Of a DNA stretch of 64,000 bases, positions 47,208 to 55,501 are shown in pieces (the first letter of the stretch is position 1; every line of letters begins with the position of its first letter). The position numbers were made by a program, and so were the translations under genes. The stretch is from JABDGM01 sp046349975 (GTDB lineage: Bacteria; Planctomycetota; Planctomycetia; Pirellulales; Lacipirellulaceae). Location: NCBI GenBank assembly GCA_046349975.1, contig JAXMBH010000010.1:1-64000 (forward strand), read 5' to 3'. Below the pieces are notes generated by a model, which worked only from the letters and a program-made list of their open reading frames with translations, was not told the origin of the DNA and did not search any database.

Positions 47208-48671
47208 ATGCGTCTAGCTCTTATATTCACCGTACTTTCTGCCATCGCCGCCACCACCTTCGCCGCTGACACCAAGCAACCCAACATCGTCTTCATCCTC
47301 GCCGATGACCTCGGCTACACCGACGTCGGCTGCTTCGGCAGCAAGTACTACGAAACGCCGAACATCGACCGCCTCGCCGCCGAAGGCACACGCTTCACCA
47401 ACGGCTACGTCTGCGGACCCAATTGCCAGCCCTCCCGCGCCGGGCTCATGAGTGGTCAGTACGGCCCGCGCACCGGTGTGTACACTGTCGGCGGCATCAA
47501 CCGCTTCGACTGGGAAACTCGCCCGCTGCGACCGATCGACAACGTCACAGAGCTGCCGCTCGACAAAGTCACGTTGCCGCAAACGCTTAAGAAGGCCGGC
47601 TACGCTACCGGCATGTTCGGCAAGTGGCATCTGGGCGCCGATGATAAACACTTTCCCACCGCGCGCGGCTTCGACGAAGCCATTGAGTCGGCCGGCAAGC
47701 ATTTCAACTTCAATACGACGCCCAAGACCGAGCACCCCGCCGATGAGTATCTCGCCGACTTCCTCACCGACCATGCGGTGGACTTCATCGAGCGCCACAA
47801 AGACGGCCCGTTCTTCCTATACTTGCCGCACTACGCCGTACACGCGCCGCACGAAGCCAAGGCCGATCTCATTCGCAAGTTCAAGCAGAAGCCGCCGGCG
47901 GGTGGCCACAAGAACGCTGCTTACGCAGCCATGATCGCAAGTGTGGATGAAAGCGTGGGCCGCATTATGGAAACGCTCGACCGCCTCGGCATCGCCGATA
48001 ACACGCTCGTCATCTTCTCGAGCGACAACGGCGGCGTCGGCGGCTACGACCGCGCCGGCCTCAGCCGCGGCGGCATCACCGACAACGCTCCGCTCAAAGG
48101 CGGCAAAGGCATGCTCTACGAAGGCGGCGTCCGCGTGCCCTGGATCTTCCGTTGGAAGGGAAAAATCGCCGCCGGCAAGACGAACGAAACGCCAATCATC
48201 AACCTCGACCTATATCCCACGTTCGCTGAACTCGCCGGCGCCGAGAAGCCAAAGGACTACACGCTCGACGGCGTCAGCGTCGCCCCATTGCTCCTCGGCC
48301 AGAACGATAAACTCGGCCGCAGCGACCTATTTTGGCACTTCCCCGGCTACCTCGGCTTCGCCCAGGATGAGTGGCGCACGACGCCCGCCGGCTCCGTGCG
48401 CTCGGGCGACTGGAAGCTCATCGAGTTCTTCGAAGACGGCCGCCAGGAACTCTACAATCTCAAAGACGACATCGGCGAGGAACACAATCTCGCCGCCGCC
48501 AACCCCGACAAAGTGAAAGAGCTCCACGCCAAGATCCTGGCCTGGCGCGAGAGCGTCGGCGCGAAGATGCCGACGAAAAACGCCAAGCAGATCTCCCTCG
48601 AGCAACTCACGAAGAAAGAACGCCAGCAACGCCGCCGCGCCCGCAAAGAGGCCGCCGGCAATGACGACTAA
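47208..48671 (+). CDS. Secreted arylsulfatase-type sulfatase
   Basis: This 487-residue exported enzyme removes sulfate from a sulfated substrate, often algal polysaccharides in planctomycetes. A signal peptide (LALIFTVLSAIAATTFA) is followed by PNIVFILADDLGYTDVGCFG, whose Asp pair binds calcium. The formylglycine motif is CQPSRAGLMSG, the C-x-P-S-R type, near residue 70. GMFGKWHLG is the second signature. FSSDNGGVGG supplies further metal ligands, and HNLAAANPDKV is near the end. The frame runs upstream to 46884 in overlap with another gene, but ATG 47208 fits the signal peptide. Activation needs a formylglycine-generating enzyme that is not in the window. Confidence 0.93.
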   Translation: MRLALIFTVLSAIAATTFAADTKQPNIVFILADDLGYTDVGCFGSKYYETPNIDRLAAEGTRFTNGYVCGPNCQPSRAGLMSGQYGPRTGVYTVGGINRFDWETRPLRPIDNVTELPLDKVTLPQTLKKAGYATGMFGKWHLGADDKHFPTARGFDEAIESAGKHFNFNTTPKTEHPADEYLADFLTDHAVDFIERHKDGPFFLYLPHYAVHAPHEAKADLIRKFKQKPPAGGHKNAAYAAMIASVDESVGRIMETLDRLGIADNTLVIFSSDNGGVGGYDRAGLSRGGITDNAPLKGGKGMLYEGGVRVPWIFRWKGKIAAGKTNETPIINLDLYPTFAELAGAEKPKDYTLDGVSVAPLLLGQNDKLGRSDLFWHFPGYLGFAQDEWRTTPAGSVRSGDWKLIEFFEDGRQELYNLKDDIGEEHNLAAANPDKVKELHAKILAWRESVGAKMPTKNAKQISLEQLTKKERQQRRRARKEAAGNDD

Positions 48672-48683
48672 GGACCCTGTGTA

Positions 48684-48729
48684 GTCCTCTCGCTCCGCGA
48701 GAGGACGAGCGTCTCGCAGAACGAGACGC
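48684..48729. repeat. Double hairpin element after the sulfatase
   Basis: First arms GTCCTCTCGC and GCGAGAGGAC around TCC (48684-48706), then arms GCGTCTCG and CGAGACGC around CAGAA (48709-48729). GTAG before and CTAC after can also pair. It belongs to the same family as 36208-36228 but with different stem bases that still match. Lying between convergent genes, it may act as a two-way terminator. Confidence 0.75.
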
Positions 48730-48750
48730 CTACAAATTACGAAGCCCGCG

Positions 48751-49896
48751 CTACTTCACCGGCTTGCAATACGACAAGCACAACAATCCATACGCCGTCA
48801 CCAGGTTCGGATCGTTCTCCAGCCACCGCGGTGTCTTATTCACCCAACTGCCGTCGGCGTTTTGCTGCTCGATGTACTTCTGAGCAAGTTCCGCCCGCCA
48901 GTCGTGCGATTTGCCTTCGGCGTCGACGAGCTTGTCGTCGCCGATCGCCGTGAGCGCTTTGGCGAACGTGTGATAGTAATAATACAACCCCGCCGGGCCC
49001 ATGCCCGGGTTCTCATCGAGCGTGTAATGCTTCTGAATCCACTCATATGCCGCCTTCACGCGCGGGTCATCGCGTTTCACGCCGGCGTAGATCATGCTCT
49101 TAAACCCGGCATACGTCATCGAGCCGTAACTGCGCAGCCCGCCGTCCTCTGTCTTACCCGCCATGCTGTCGCCGCCTCCCGCGACGGTGTAGAAAAACCC
49201 GCCGTCGTTCACCTTGGCCGCGAGCGGTTCCGTGTTGTACTTCGATTCCAAGTTCTGGCACCGCGACACGAATATGAGCGCCTTCTGCATGGCCGGGTCA
49301 TCGTTGCCGCGGCCGAGCTCGTGCAGGGCTTCGATCAGGAAGCTCGTGTTCGACAAATCGGGCCGGCTCTTCGAACCGTAGCCGGCGCCGCCGAAGTTCA
49401 CGTCATCGGGGCTCTTGCCCTCGCCGTCGTCCCATTGCTCCTTTTTGACGAACTTCTCGGCATCGGCCAGCAGCTTATCATAACGATGGTCTTTGTTAGC
49501 CGCCTGATAGGCGACGATCGCGAGGCACGTCTCGTAATTCTTGTGATTGCTGCCTTTCTGATAGATACCGCCGTCCTCGCGGCGATTGCCATCAAGGTAC
49601 CTGAGCGCCTTGGCGACCACGTCGTCATCGACGCTGCTTCCCGACTTCAGCAGGCCGGCGGTGACAATCGCCGTTACGCCCGGTCCCGAAGCGGCGCTGA
49701 ACGAACCGTCGCTGGCCTGCGCCTTGGCAAGAAACGCTGTGCCTTTGGCGATGGCTTCGTGGATTTGGCTGGCACTTGGCCCGCTCGCTTGAGCCGCCAG
49801 AGCACGATTGCCAATCAACGAACCAAGAACTGCTACAGCTGCCGCTGCGCAAACAAAGTGTGCACGCAGGCGTGCACGAATGTGCGCGATTTTCAT
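48751..49896 (-). CDS. Exported prenyltransferase/squalene-oxidase-repeat protein
   Basis: In this 381-residue protein a signal or anchor segment (FVCAAAAVAVLGSLIGNRALA) is followed by repeats of the alpha/alpha-toroid fold shared by terpene cyclases and prenyltransferase beta subunits. QASDGSFSAASGPGVTAIVTAGLL, NRREDGGIYQKGSNHKNYETC and NADGSWVN are the QW-like turns. The DxDD motif of squalene-hopene cyclases is absent, so cyclase activity is doubtful. Planctomycetes have many such exported toroid proteins of unknown use. It converges with the sulfatase across the double hairpin element. Confidence 0.82.
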   Translation of the reverse strand: MKIAHIRARLRAHFVCAAAAVAVLGSLIGNRALAAQASGPSASQIHEAIAKGTAFLAKAQASDGSFSAASGPGVTAIVTAGLLKSGSSVDDDVVAKALRYLDGNRREDGGIYQKGSNHKNYETCLAIVAYQAANKDHRYDKLLADAEKFVKKEQWDDGEGKSPDDVNFGGAGYGSKSRPDLSNTSFLIEALHELGRGNDDPAMQKALIFVSRCQNLESKYNTEPLAAKVNDGGFFYTVAGGGDSMAGKTEDGGLRSYGSMTYAGFKSMIYAGVKRDDPRVKAAYEWIQKHYTLDENPGMGPAGLYYYYHTFAKALTAIGDDKLVDAEGKSHDWRAELAQKYIEQQNADGSWVNKTPRWLENDPNLVTAYGLLCLSYCKPVK

Positions 49897-49929
49897 GGCT
49901 TCACCGAGGAATCTAAGAGTTGGTAGACG

Positions 49930-50100
49930 CTAACTACTAAGCGCCATGGCGATCAAGAACACGATCCAGAGCGCGAGCATAACACTCGCAAGGGCCAATT
50001 GCCAACGACTACCGCAGGGGAGTGTCGACGGAATGGCAGGCGTTGTCGAATTTGTGGCGATGTCGGTCTGGGGCCGTTTGTGCCCGGAGTGGTGGGCCAT
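49930..50100 (-). CDS. Small single-pass membrane protein, 56 residues
   Basis: An ATG at 50098-50100 opens 56 codons ending with TAG at 49930-49932. The first half is polar (MAHHSGHKRPQTDIATNS). The second half is a clean membrane helix (WQLALASVMLALWIVFLIAMA) preceded by Arg, which suggests an N-in orientation. It lies 58 bases downstream of the Minf_1886 gene on the same strand. The hydrophobic pattern and position argue for a real small gene. No family is known to me. Confidence 0.6.
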   Translation of the reverse strand: MAHHSGHKRPQTDIATNSTTPAIPSTLPCGSRWQLALASVMLALWIVFLIAMALSS

Positions 50101-50158
50101 ATTGCCTGGCGAAGTGCGTTCAGCTCACCCAACCGCGACGGCTGGGCTCTACACGAAC

Positions 50159-50566
50159 CTAGCTGTCGGAAGTGATTGGCAAGAAAGCGTCGCGGAGGCC
50201 ATCGTCGAAATCGAACACATTTTCGAAATCTTCGCGGCGGTCGCTGTCGGTCTTTTTCATCTGGCCGATGTCGATCAAGTTGAACACGATCTCGCCGAAG
50301 TCGCCGGTGTTGTGAACACCCCATTCGTTGAGCACGTTCTTTGCCAGCATGCCGTATTGTTGCACGGCATATTGGCGGATCGCCTCGCAAAGCTGCTGGC
50401 CAGTGACATGGCGTTCTTCATCCGGATCCTGATCCGAAACCATGCCGCCGATGCCCAACTGCTCCTGGGCGAACCGGAGTGCTTCAAACACAAAGAAGTA
50501 TGCGTCGCGATGATAACGGCGGTCACGCCGCAGCAGCTCCGCCAATGGATGATCTTGATCTAGCAT
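50159..50566 (-). CDS. Minf_1886 family protein
   Basis: This 135-residue soluble protein contains YHRDAYFFVFEALRFAQEQ, RHVTGQQLCEAIRQYAVQQYG and NEWGVHNTGDFGEIVFNLI. These form the characteristic core of the Minf_1886 family found mostly in planctomycetes and verrucomicrobia. The function is unknown. It ends with an acidic stretch (DDGLRDAF). It is 128 bases downstream of the PSP1 gene in the same direction, and a small membrane protein gene follows it, so the three may form an operon. Confidence 0.85.
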   Translation of the reverse strand: MLDQDHPLAELLRRDRRYHRDAYFFVFEALRFAQEQLGIGGMVSDQDPDEERHVTGQQLCEAIRQYAVQQYGMLAKNVLNEWGVHNTGDFGEIVFNLIDIGQMKKTDSDRREDFENVFDFDDGLRDAFLPITSDS

Positions 50567-50694
50567 GCTTCCATTGTCGGCCGCGACGTCGATTTAGGCA
50601 ACAAGCCGTCGAAAAAATGACGCGACCCCGCGAAAATTACCGCTGGAAAAGTACATGCTGCCGGCAAATGCGTGTGGCCCCGCCAGACCTGCTG

Positions 50695-51705
50695 TCAGTC
50701 TTTGCCGTTCGCGGAATCGGTGCCATTCGACGACTCGCTGGGCGGTTCGAACGTTTCCGCGCGTGCATCGCGCAAGAGCGTGTCTTCCAGTGCCGCCAGT
50801 TCTGGCGGCACGATGTCGCTCACCGGTTCCTCGGCCGCTTCGGCGACAGGCTCGTGTTCTTCCACGGCAGCCGCCCGCTCGATCCGCGGCCTCTTTTCGC
50901 GCTTGAGCACTGTGAGCACGTCCGACGCTTCGAGGACGATCCGCCGGCCATCTTCCATTTCGACGAGCACCTGGCCGACCAGGATCTCTTGCGCAAGCAC
51001 GCGGCCGCGGCCGGAGTTGGTGATGATATCCGACCCCACGGGCGGCAGCTCGCGCTGCAGGTCGAGGTAGGTGTCGTATTCGTACCGCAGGCAACACTTA
51101 AGCCGGCCGCAGCGGCCCGAAATCTTCGTCGGGTCGAGCGTCGCCCGCTGCAGCTTCGCCATCTTCATCGAGACCGGCGGCATCTCGCTGAGGTGCGTGT
51201 TGCAGCACACTGGCTTGCCGCAATCGCCATAATCGGCAAGCAGCTTCGCCTCATCGCGCACGCCGATCTGGCGCATTTCGATGCGGGTTTGGAATTCGGT
51301 GGCGAGCGTCTTCACCAGTTCGCGGAAGTCGACGCGGTCCTCGGCCAGATAATAAATGACCACGCGCTCGCCGCCGTAGAGGTGCTCGACGTCGACGAGC
51401 CGCATGTCGAGACCCAGCTTCGCGATCTCGGCCTCACAGACCTCAAATTCGCGGCGTTCCTGCTCGAACATTTTGCGGAGATCGCGCACGTCGTCGCCGG
51501 AAAGCTTGCGAAGAATCTGGCCAGGCTTGTTGTCGGTAAGCTGGGCGACGGCATCATCGGTTGCTTCGCACAGGATCTCGCCCGATTCGAGCCCGCGGCT
51601 GGTGCGGGCAACCACCTGCTCGCCGCGAATGAACGTATCGCGACCGCGCGGCGTAAACACGCCGAGGTTTCGCATAACACCGTAACGAACAACGTAGCGA
51701 GGCAT
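50695..51705 (-). CDS. PSP1 domain protein (RicT/YaaT-like)
   Basis: This 336-residue protein has GSKxR-type N-terminal strands (RYVVRYGVMRNLGVF) and then the PSP1 C-terminal domain. That domain includes DRVDFRELVKTLATEFQTRIEMRQIGVRDEAK split across its helices, and the cysteine-rich CGKPVCCNTHL and CGRLKCCLRYE. In Bacillus, the homologue RicT acts with RicA and RicF in an iron-sulfur complex that assists RNA processing, and the same cysteines are present here. A Glu-rich tail of 70 residues follows. ATG at 51703-51705 is preferred to the TTG two codons earlier. No RicA or RicF homologue is nearby. Confidence 0.88.
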   Translation of the reverse strand: MPRYVVRYGVMRNLGVFTPRGRDTFIRGEQVVARTSRGLESGEILCEATDDAVAQLTDNKPGQILRKLSGDDVRDLRKMFEQERREFEVCEAEIAKLGLDMRLVDVEHLYGGERVVIYYLAEDRVDFRELVKTLATEFQTRIEMRQIGVRDEAKLLADYGDCGKPVCCNTHLSEMPPVSMKMAKLQRATLDPTKISGRCGRLKCCLRYEYDTYLDLQRELPPVGSDIITNSGRGRVLAQEILVGQVLVEMEDGRRIVLEASDVLTVLKREKRPRIERAAAVEEHEPVAEAAEEPVSDIVPPELAALEDTLLRDARAETFEPPSESSNGTDSANGKD

Positions 51706-51903
51706 GGCCAAATCTGTTTAGCTGAAATTACCCGCAGCCGAACTCGCCGGAAATTCCGTCCCGCGAAAGCGTACCCGAGTATTTGCGAATTCGCCTTTAC
51801 ATGGCGAAGTCGAAAGACTGAATGTAACGTCGAGTATAACGCAGCGGGAGACGAAATGAACTGCGACTTTTCGGTGGTAGGGGAAGCCGGGCGGTTCAGG
51901 GCA

Positions 51904-53064
51904 CTACGCGGCGGCGCGGAGGGCGACGCGGCGTTCGGCGGGAGCTTCGTCGAGCACGCGGTCGTACACGTGCTCCAGGGTGTGGATAAAGCGGTCCCAG
52001 CTGAAGAGGCCGACGGCGCGGTCGTAGCCCGCCCGGCCCATCCGCCTGGCGTACGTACGATTGGTGAGCAGCGTGAGCATTGCGTTGGCGATGGCCTGGG
52101 CGTCGCCGACGGGAACGAGCAAGCCGGTTTCGTTTTCGGCGATCGACTCGGGAGCGCCGCCGGCGCGGCAGCCGATGCTCGGCTTCGACGACAGGGCCGC
52201 TTCCACATACGCGAGCGCACAGGGCTCGCAATGCGACGGCAAGGCCATCACATCAATCGCGCCCATCAGGTCCGCCACGTCGCGACGATAACCCAGGAAC
52301 CGCACGTTCGACATCACGCCGGATTGCTCGGCGGTTTTGTGCAACTCGGCCCACAGGCGGCCCTCGCCGACGATCCAGAACTGTGCGTTCGGCAGTTGCC
52401 GCAACACGGCCGGCATCGCGTCGAAAAGTTCGCGGTAGCCTTTCTTGGGCGACAGGTGCGCGAAGGTGCCGACAACCGGCGTGTGCGGCTCTGCGCCAAG
52501 TTCCGCACGCACCAGAACCGGGTCGCGCGTGGCATAAAAATCATCGGGCGAGATGGCATTGTGCAGCACCGTGAATTTTTCAGGTGCAATGCCTTGATTT
52601 ACGAGATGTCGCTTCACCGCGTGCGAGACCGCAATGAGATGCGACTGCTGGCGATGCCAGGCGGCCGACGTGAAGCCTTGCACGTGGCCGATCGACGGCG
52701 GCCCGCCCATCTTTTCAAGCCATCCGGCCCACCAACTGGCGGTCGACAATGTCGACTGCACGATATCAGCATGAAACTCGCATGCGGCGTGTCGAATCAG
52801 CGGCAGGGCTGCGACGTTTGCTTTGCCAGAGATGCGAAGCGCCTGCGGGTTGAGGCCAAAGCGCGTCATCTCCGGGACTGCCGGGCTATTGCGCTTCACG
52901 ACCGTGGCAAACGTGTGGCCGCGCTTTTGCATGTGCGTGGTCATTCGCACAAGCTGCATCTCGGCGCCGCTCATGCGCGAGGGCGTGATGACCTGCAACA
53001 CTCGCCGCGGCGTGCGGCATTGCGACGACGGCGAACGCATCCATGAAATATGGTTCAGCGACAT
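51904..53064 (-). CDS. Glycosyltransferase family 4 (GT-B)
   Basis: This 386-residue enzyme has VLQVITPSRMSGAEMQLVRM as the N-terminal glycine loop. VVGTFAHLSPKKGYRELFDA opens the donor domain, and HCEPCALAYVEAALSSKPSIG holds the E-x7-E pair. GAPESIAENETGLLV follows, as in many lipopolysaccharide glycosyltransferases. It starts one base after the stop of the DUF4254 gene, so the two are one operon. That pairing is also found in other bacteria and suggests that the DUF4254 protein works in surface-glycan assembly. The sugar is unknown. Confidence 0.88.
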   Translation of the reverse strand: MSLNHISWMRSPSSQCRTPRRVLQVITPSRMSGAEMQLVRMTTHMQKRGHTFATVVKRNSPAVPEMTRFGLNPQALRISGKANVAALPLIRHAACEFHADIVQSTLSTASWWAGWLEKMGGPPSIGHVQGFTSAAWHRQQSHLIAVSHAVKRHLVNQGIAPEKFTVLHNAISPDDFYATRDPVLVRAELGAEPHTPVVGTFAHLSPKKGYRELFDAMPAVLRQLPNAQFWIVGEGRLWAELHKTAEQSGVMSNVRFLGYRRDVADLMGAIDVMALPSHCEPCALAYVEAALSSKPSIGCRAGGAPESIAENETGLLVPVGDAQAIANAMLTLLTNRTYARRMGRAGYDRAVGLFSWDRFIHTLEHVYDRVLDEAPAERRVALRAAA

Positions 53065-53065
53065 C

Positions 53066-53683
53066 TCAACCTGCCAGGCGCTGCGCCCGGTACAAATACG
53101 GATTTAGCGACGGGTCGTTGTACATTTTCATCTGCCGATACACTTTCAGAAGCTTGCGGCCAGACCAGATGTCATCGAGCAACTCAGCCAACGAACGAGA
53201 AAGGTCGGCATGTTGCAGCCGGCAGCGCGCGAGTCGCTCGGTAACGCTCGCGCGGTGTTGTTCGTCGACATTGGAGCGGGCACACTGCTCTTCGAAGTGG
53301 TAGATTCGCAGCGACATCACCGAGAGACGGTCAGTGGCACTGCCTGGAGTCTCCGTGTTGAGTCGAGCACCGGCACGCGGCAGGGCGCCGGCTTCGGCAA
53401 GTAGCGAGAGCAGGGACTCATCGATCTTTTCGATCCAGTCGTTGCGCTGCTGGTTGAAGCGATCGATCGCCCGCTTCACGCCGGCGATGCGGGTGTCGGA
53501 GACTTCGGGGCTGCGGGCGATATCTTCCTCGTGCCACAATTGGAAATTGAATTGGTGCTGCTGACACACAGTGGCGAGCAGGCCGGTGTACGGATTATCC
53601 AACTCCGAGCGGTGCCAGCGGTCGACGGCCGCGACGTGCAACTCGGTAATTTGTTGAACCAATTGGTGCGGATCGGGCAGCAT
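53066..53683 (-). CDS. DUF4254 family protein
   Basis: This 205-residue alpha-helical soluble protein contains HRSELDNPYTGLLATVCQQH, NFQLWHEEDIARSPEV and FNQQRNDWIEKIDE. These mark DUF4254, a family often next to glycosyltransferase genes. TDRLSVMSLRIYHFEEQ is a further conserved helix. No catalytic residues can be assigned. It is the first gene of a pair with the GT4 gene. Confidence 0.82.
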   Translation of the reverse strand: MLPDPHQLVQQITELHVAAVDRWHRSELDNPYTGLLATVCQQHQFNFQLWHEEDIARSPEVSDTRIAGVKRAIDRFNQQRNDWIEKIDESLLSLLAEAGALPRAGARLNTETPGSATDRLSVMSLRIYHFEEQCARSNVDEQHRASVTERLARCRLQHADLSRSLAELLDDIWSGRKLLKVYRQMKMYNDPSLNPYLYRAQRLAG

Positions 53684-53839
53684 CGCGGGCTATCTCGGTA
53701 GAAGAACGGGGAGACGCTGGGCGAGCGGATGTTACGAAGCTGGCACGATTGTGGCAAGACACGTTAGCCAGCACGAAAAGCGGCCGCGATCGGCCATTTC
53801 GCCTCGCAAGGAGGGTGCTACGCGACATAGAATGACAGC

Positions 53840-54868
53840 ATGAAGCACACGAAGTATTACAAACAATTGACGCTGTTGGCCCTGCTGCTAGCAGGCACAA
53901 CGATTCTTTTTTCCGAGGGCCAAGACGCAGCTATGGCAGATGACGCGAGCGCAACAGCAACTGCGCCCGCCACCGTGCCGACGAATCCGCTCGACGCACA
54001 GCGAGCGTACGGTTATCTGCAGCAGATTTGTGCGCTCGGACCGCGACGCAGCGGTTCGGAGGGAATGCTGAAGCAGCAGGCGCTGTTGCAGGACCACTTT
54101 CAAAAACTCGGCGGCAAGGTGAGCTACCAGCGGTTTCTGGCGAAGAATCCGCTGGGCGGCGACAAGGTGCCGATGGCCAATCTGTTTGTCGAGTGGCACC
54201 CGGAGCGAAAGGACCGCATCTTGCTTGCCGCGCACTACGATACGCGGCCGTTTCCAGATAAAGACCTCGACCCGACGAAGCGCCGAAACGGCGTGTTCCT
54301 CGGCGCGAACGATGGTGGCAGCGGCGTGGCGGTGCTGATGGAGCTTGCGCACTTGATGTCGAAACTTGAGGGGCCCGTGGGCGTCGACTTCGTGCTGCTC
54401 GATGGCGAAGAGTTGGTGTACGTTGACGAACGAGACCCCTATTTTTTGGGCAGCAGCTGGTTCGCGAAACAGTACGTTGAGAATCCTCCCGGGTATAAGT
54501 ATCGCTGGGGAGTCGTGCTCGACATGGTCGGCGACACCGACTTACAGGTCTTTCAGGAGCAAGTGAGCTCGACGTGGCGCGACACGCGGCCGCTCGTGAA
54601 AGAGATTTGGGCGACCGCGGGAAAGCTCGGCGTGAAGGAGTTCGTGCCGCGCGTGGGTTATATGGTGCGCGACGATCATTGGCCGCTGCGGAACACGGGG
54701 AAGATCCCCACATGCGACATCATCGACTTTGAATACCCGGCGTGGCATACGGCGAACGACAATGTGCAGCATTGCTCGGGCTCGTCGCTGGCTAAGGTGG
54801 GCTGGGTGGTCTACGAGTGGTTGAAGGGACAGCAGTTGGCCCCGGCGCCCGAGGCAACGCAGGAGTGA
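53840..54868 (+). CDS. Exported M28-family protein, glutaminyl-peptide cyclotransferase-like
   Basis: This 342-residue protein has a signal peptide (LTLLALLLAGTTILFS) and a zinc-dependent M28 fold. LAAHYDTRPFP, GANDGGSGVAVL and LLDGEEL carry the zinc and catalytic acids. DDHWPLRNTGKIPTCDIID and EYPAWHTANDN match the type II glutaminyl cyclase pattern and supply the last His ligand. Such enzymes make N-terminal pyroglutamate; an aminopeptidase role is the alternative. It stands with two small membrane proteins downstream on the same strand. Confidence 0.85.
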   Translation: MKHTKYYKQLTLLALLLAGTTILFSEGQDAAMADDASATATAPATVPTNPLDAQRAYGYLQQICALGPRRSGSEGMLKQQALLQDHFQKLGGKVSYQRFLAKNPLGGDKVPMANLFVEWHPERKDRILLAAHYDTRPFPDKDLDPTKRRNGVFLGANDGGSGVAVLMELAHLMSKLEGPVGVDFVLLDGEELVYVDERDPYFLGSSWFAKQYVENPPGYKYRWGVVLDMVGDTDLQVFQEQVSSTWRDTRPLVKEIWATAGKLGVKEFVPRVGYMVRDDHWPLRNTGKIPTCDIIDFEYPAWHTANDNVQHCSGSSLAKVGWVVYEWLKGQQLAPAPEATQE

Positions 54869-54916
54869 TGCTGTCGTGAGTGTGGCGCTGGGCGCAATTG
54901 GCTATGGGAACCGAGC

Positions 54917-55336
54917 ATGATCGTTACGTACGTTGTTTCGCTGATGCTGCTCGGCCTCTCAGGATTCATGCTCGATATGCACCGCCGCGCTTGGCGCAAT
55001 GCGCAACAGGATACGCGGCTCGCAGAGAATGAGCGCCGCTATGCGCTGTCGCAGTATCGGCGGCGGATGCAGGCGAGCGGGATCATCGGCGTGCTCGGCA
55101 TCGCGATCGGCTGCGGGCCGATCGTGCCACACGAACCGATTGCATACACAATTTATGTGCTATCGATTGCGGGGGCGTGCTTCGCGATTGTGTTGCTGGC
55201 AGCGATCGATGCGTGGGCGACGCGCCAGCATTTCGCGCGGATTCGCAGCGCGCAAGTAGCGGCGGAGGTGAAGCTGGCGCGCGAGTTGACGGAGAAGGCG
55301 AAAGCGCGGGACGAGTTGGAGCGGTCGGCGGAGTAA
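54917..55336 (+). CDS. Small membrane protein of unknown function
   Basis: This 139-residue protein has an N-terminal membrane segment (VTYVVSLMLLGLSGFML) and a charged stretch (RRAWRNAQQDTRLAENERR). Two further hydrophobic segments follow (IIGVLGIAIGCGPIV and YVLSIAGACFAIVLLAAIDAW). The tail is a coiled coil (AAEVKLARELTEKAKARDELE). No known family was recognised. It follows the M28 gene by 48 bases and may be co-transcribed. Confidence 0.6.
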   Translation: MIVTYVVSLMLLGLSGFMLDMHRRAWRNAQQDTRLAENERRYALSQYRRRMQASGIIGVLGIAIGCGPIVPHEPIAYTIYVLSIAGACFAIVLLAAIDAWATRQHFARIRSAQVAAEVKLARELTEKAKARDELERSAE

Positions 55337-55370
55337 CGAACACAGCCACGCTGGCGATCACCTCGGCAGC

Positions 55371-55385
55371 CCCGGCTCTGCCGGG
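55371..55385. repeat. Hairpin CCCGGC-TCT-GCCGGG
   Basis: Arms CCCGGC and GCCGGG pair around TCT after the small membrane protein gene. A related but less well-paired sequence (CCCGGCTCTGCTGAGGAGTT) lies at about 28000-28019. Confidence 0.55.
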
Positions 55386-55501
55386 AGTTTTGCCGTGCGG
55401 CGATTTCACACTCAACTGCCAAGAACCCCGGGCCGAGCCGCGGGCTGTCGATCTGTTAGCGTAGTGCATGACCGGACAATTCACGATCAATTATTTCAGT
55501 T

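Noticed and set aside
50479..53046. 855-codon rightward open frame opposite PSP1 and GT4 genes
   Set aside because: Its length comes from GC-rich codon bias; both opposite genes have clear family motifs and this frame has none.
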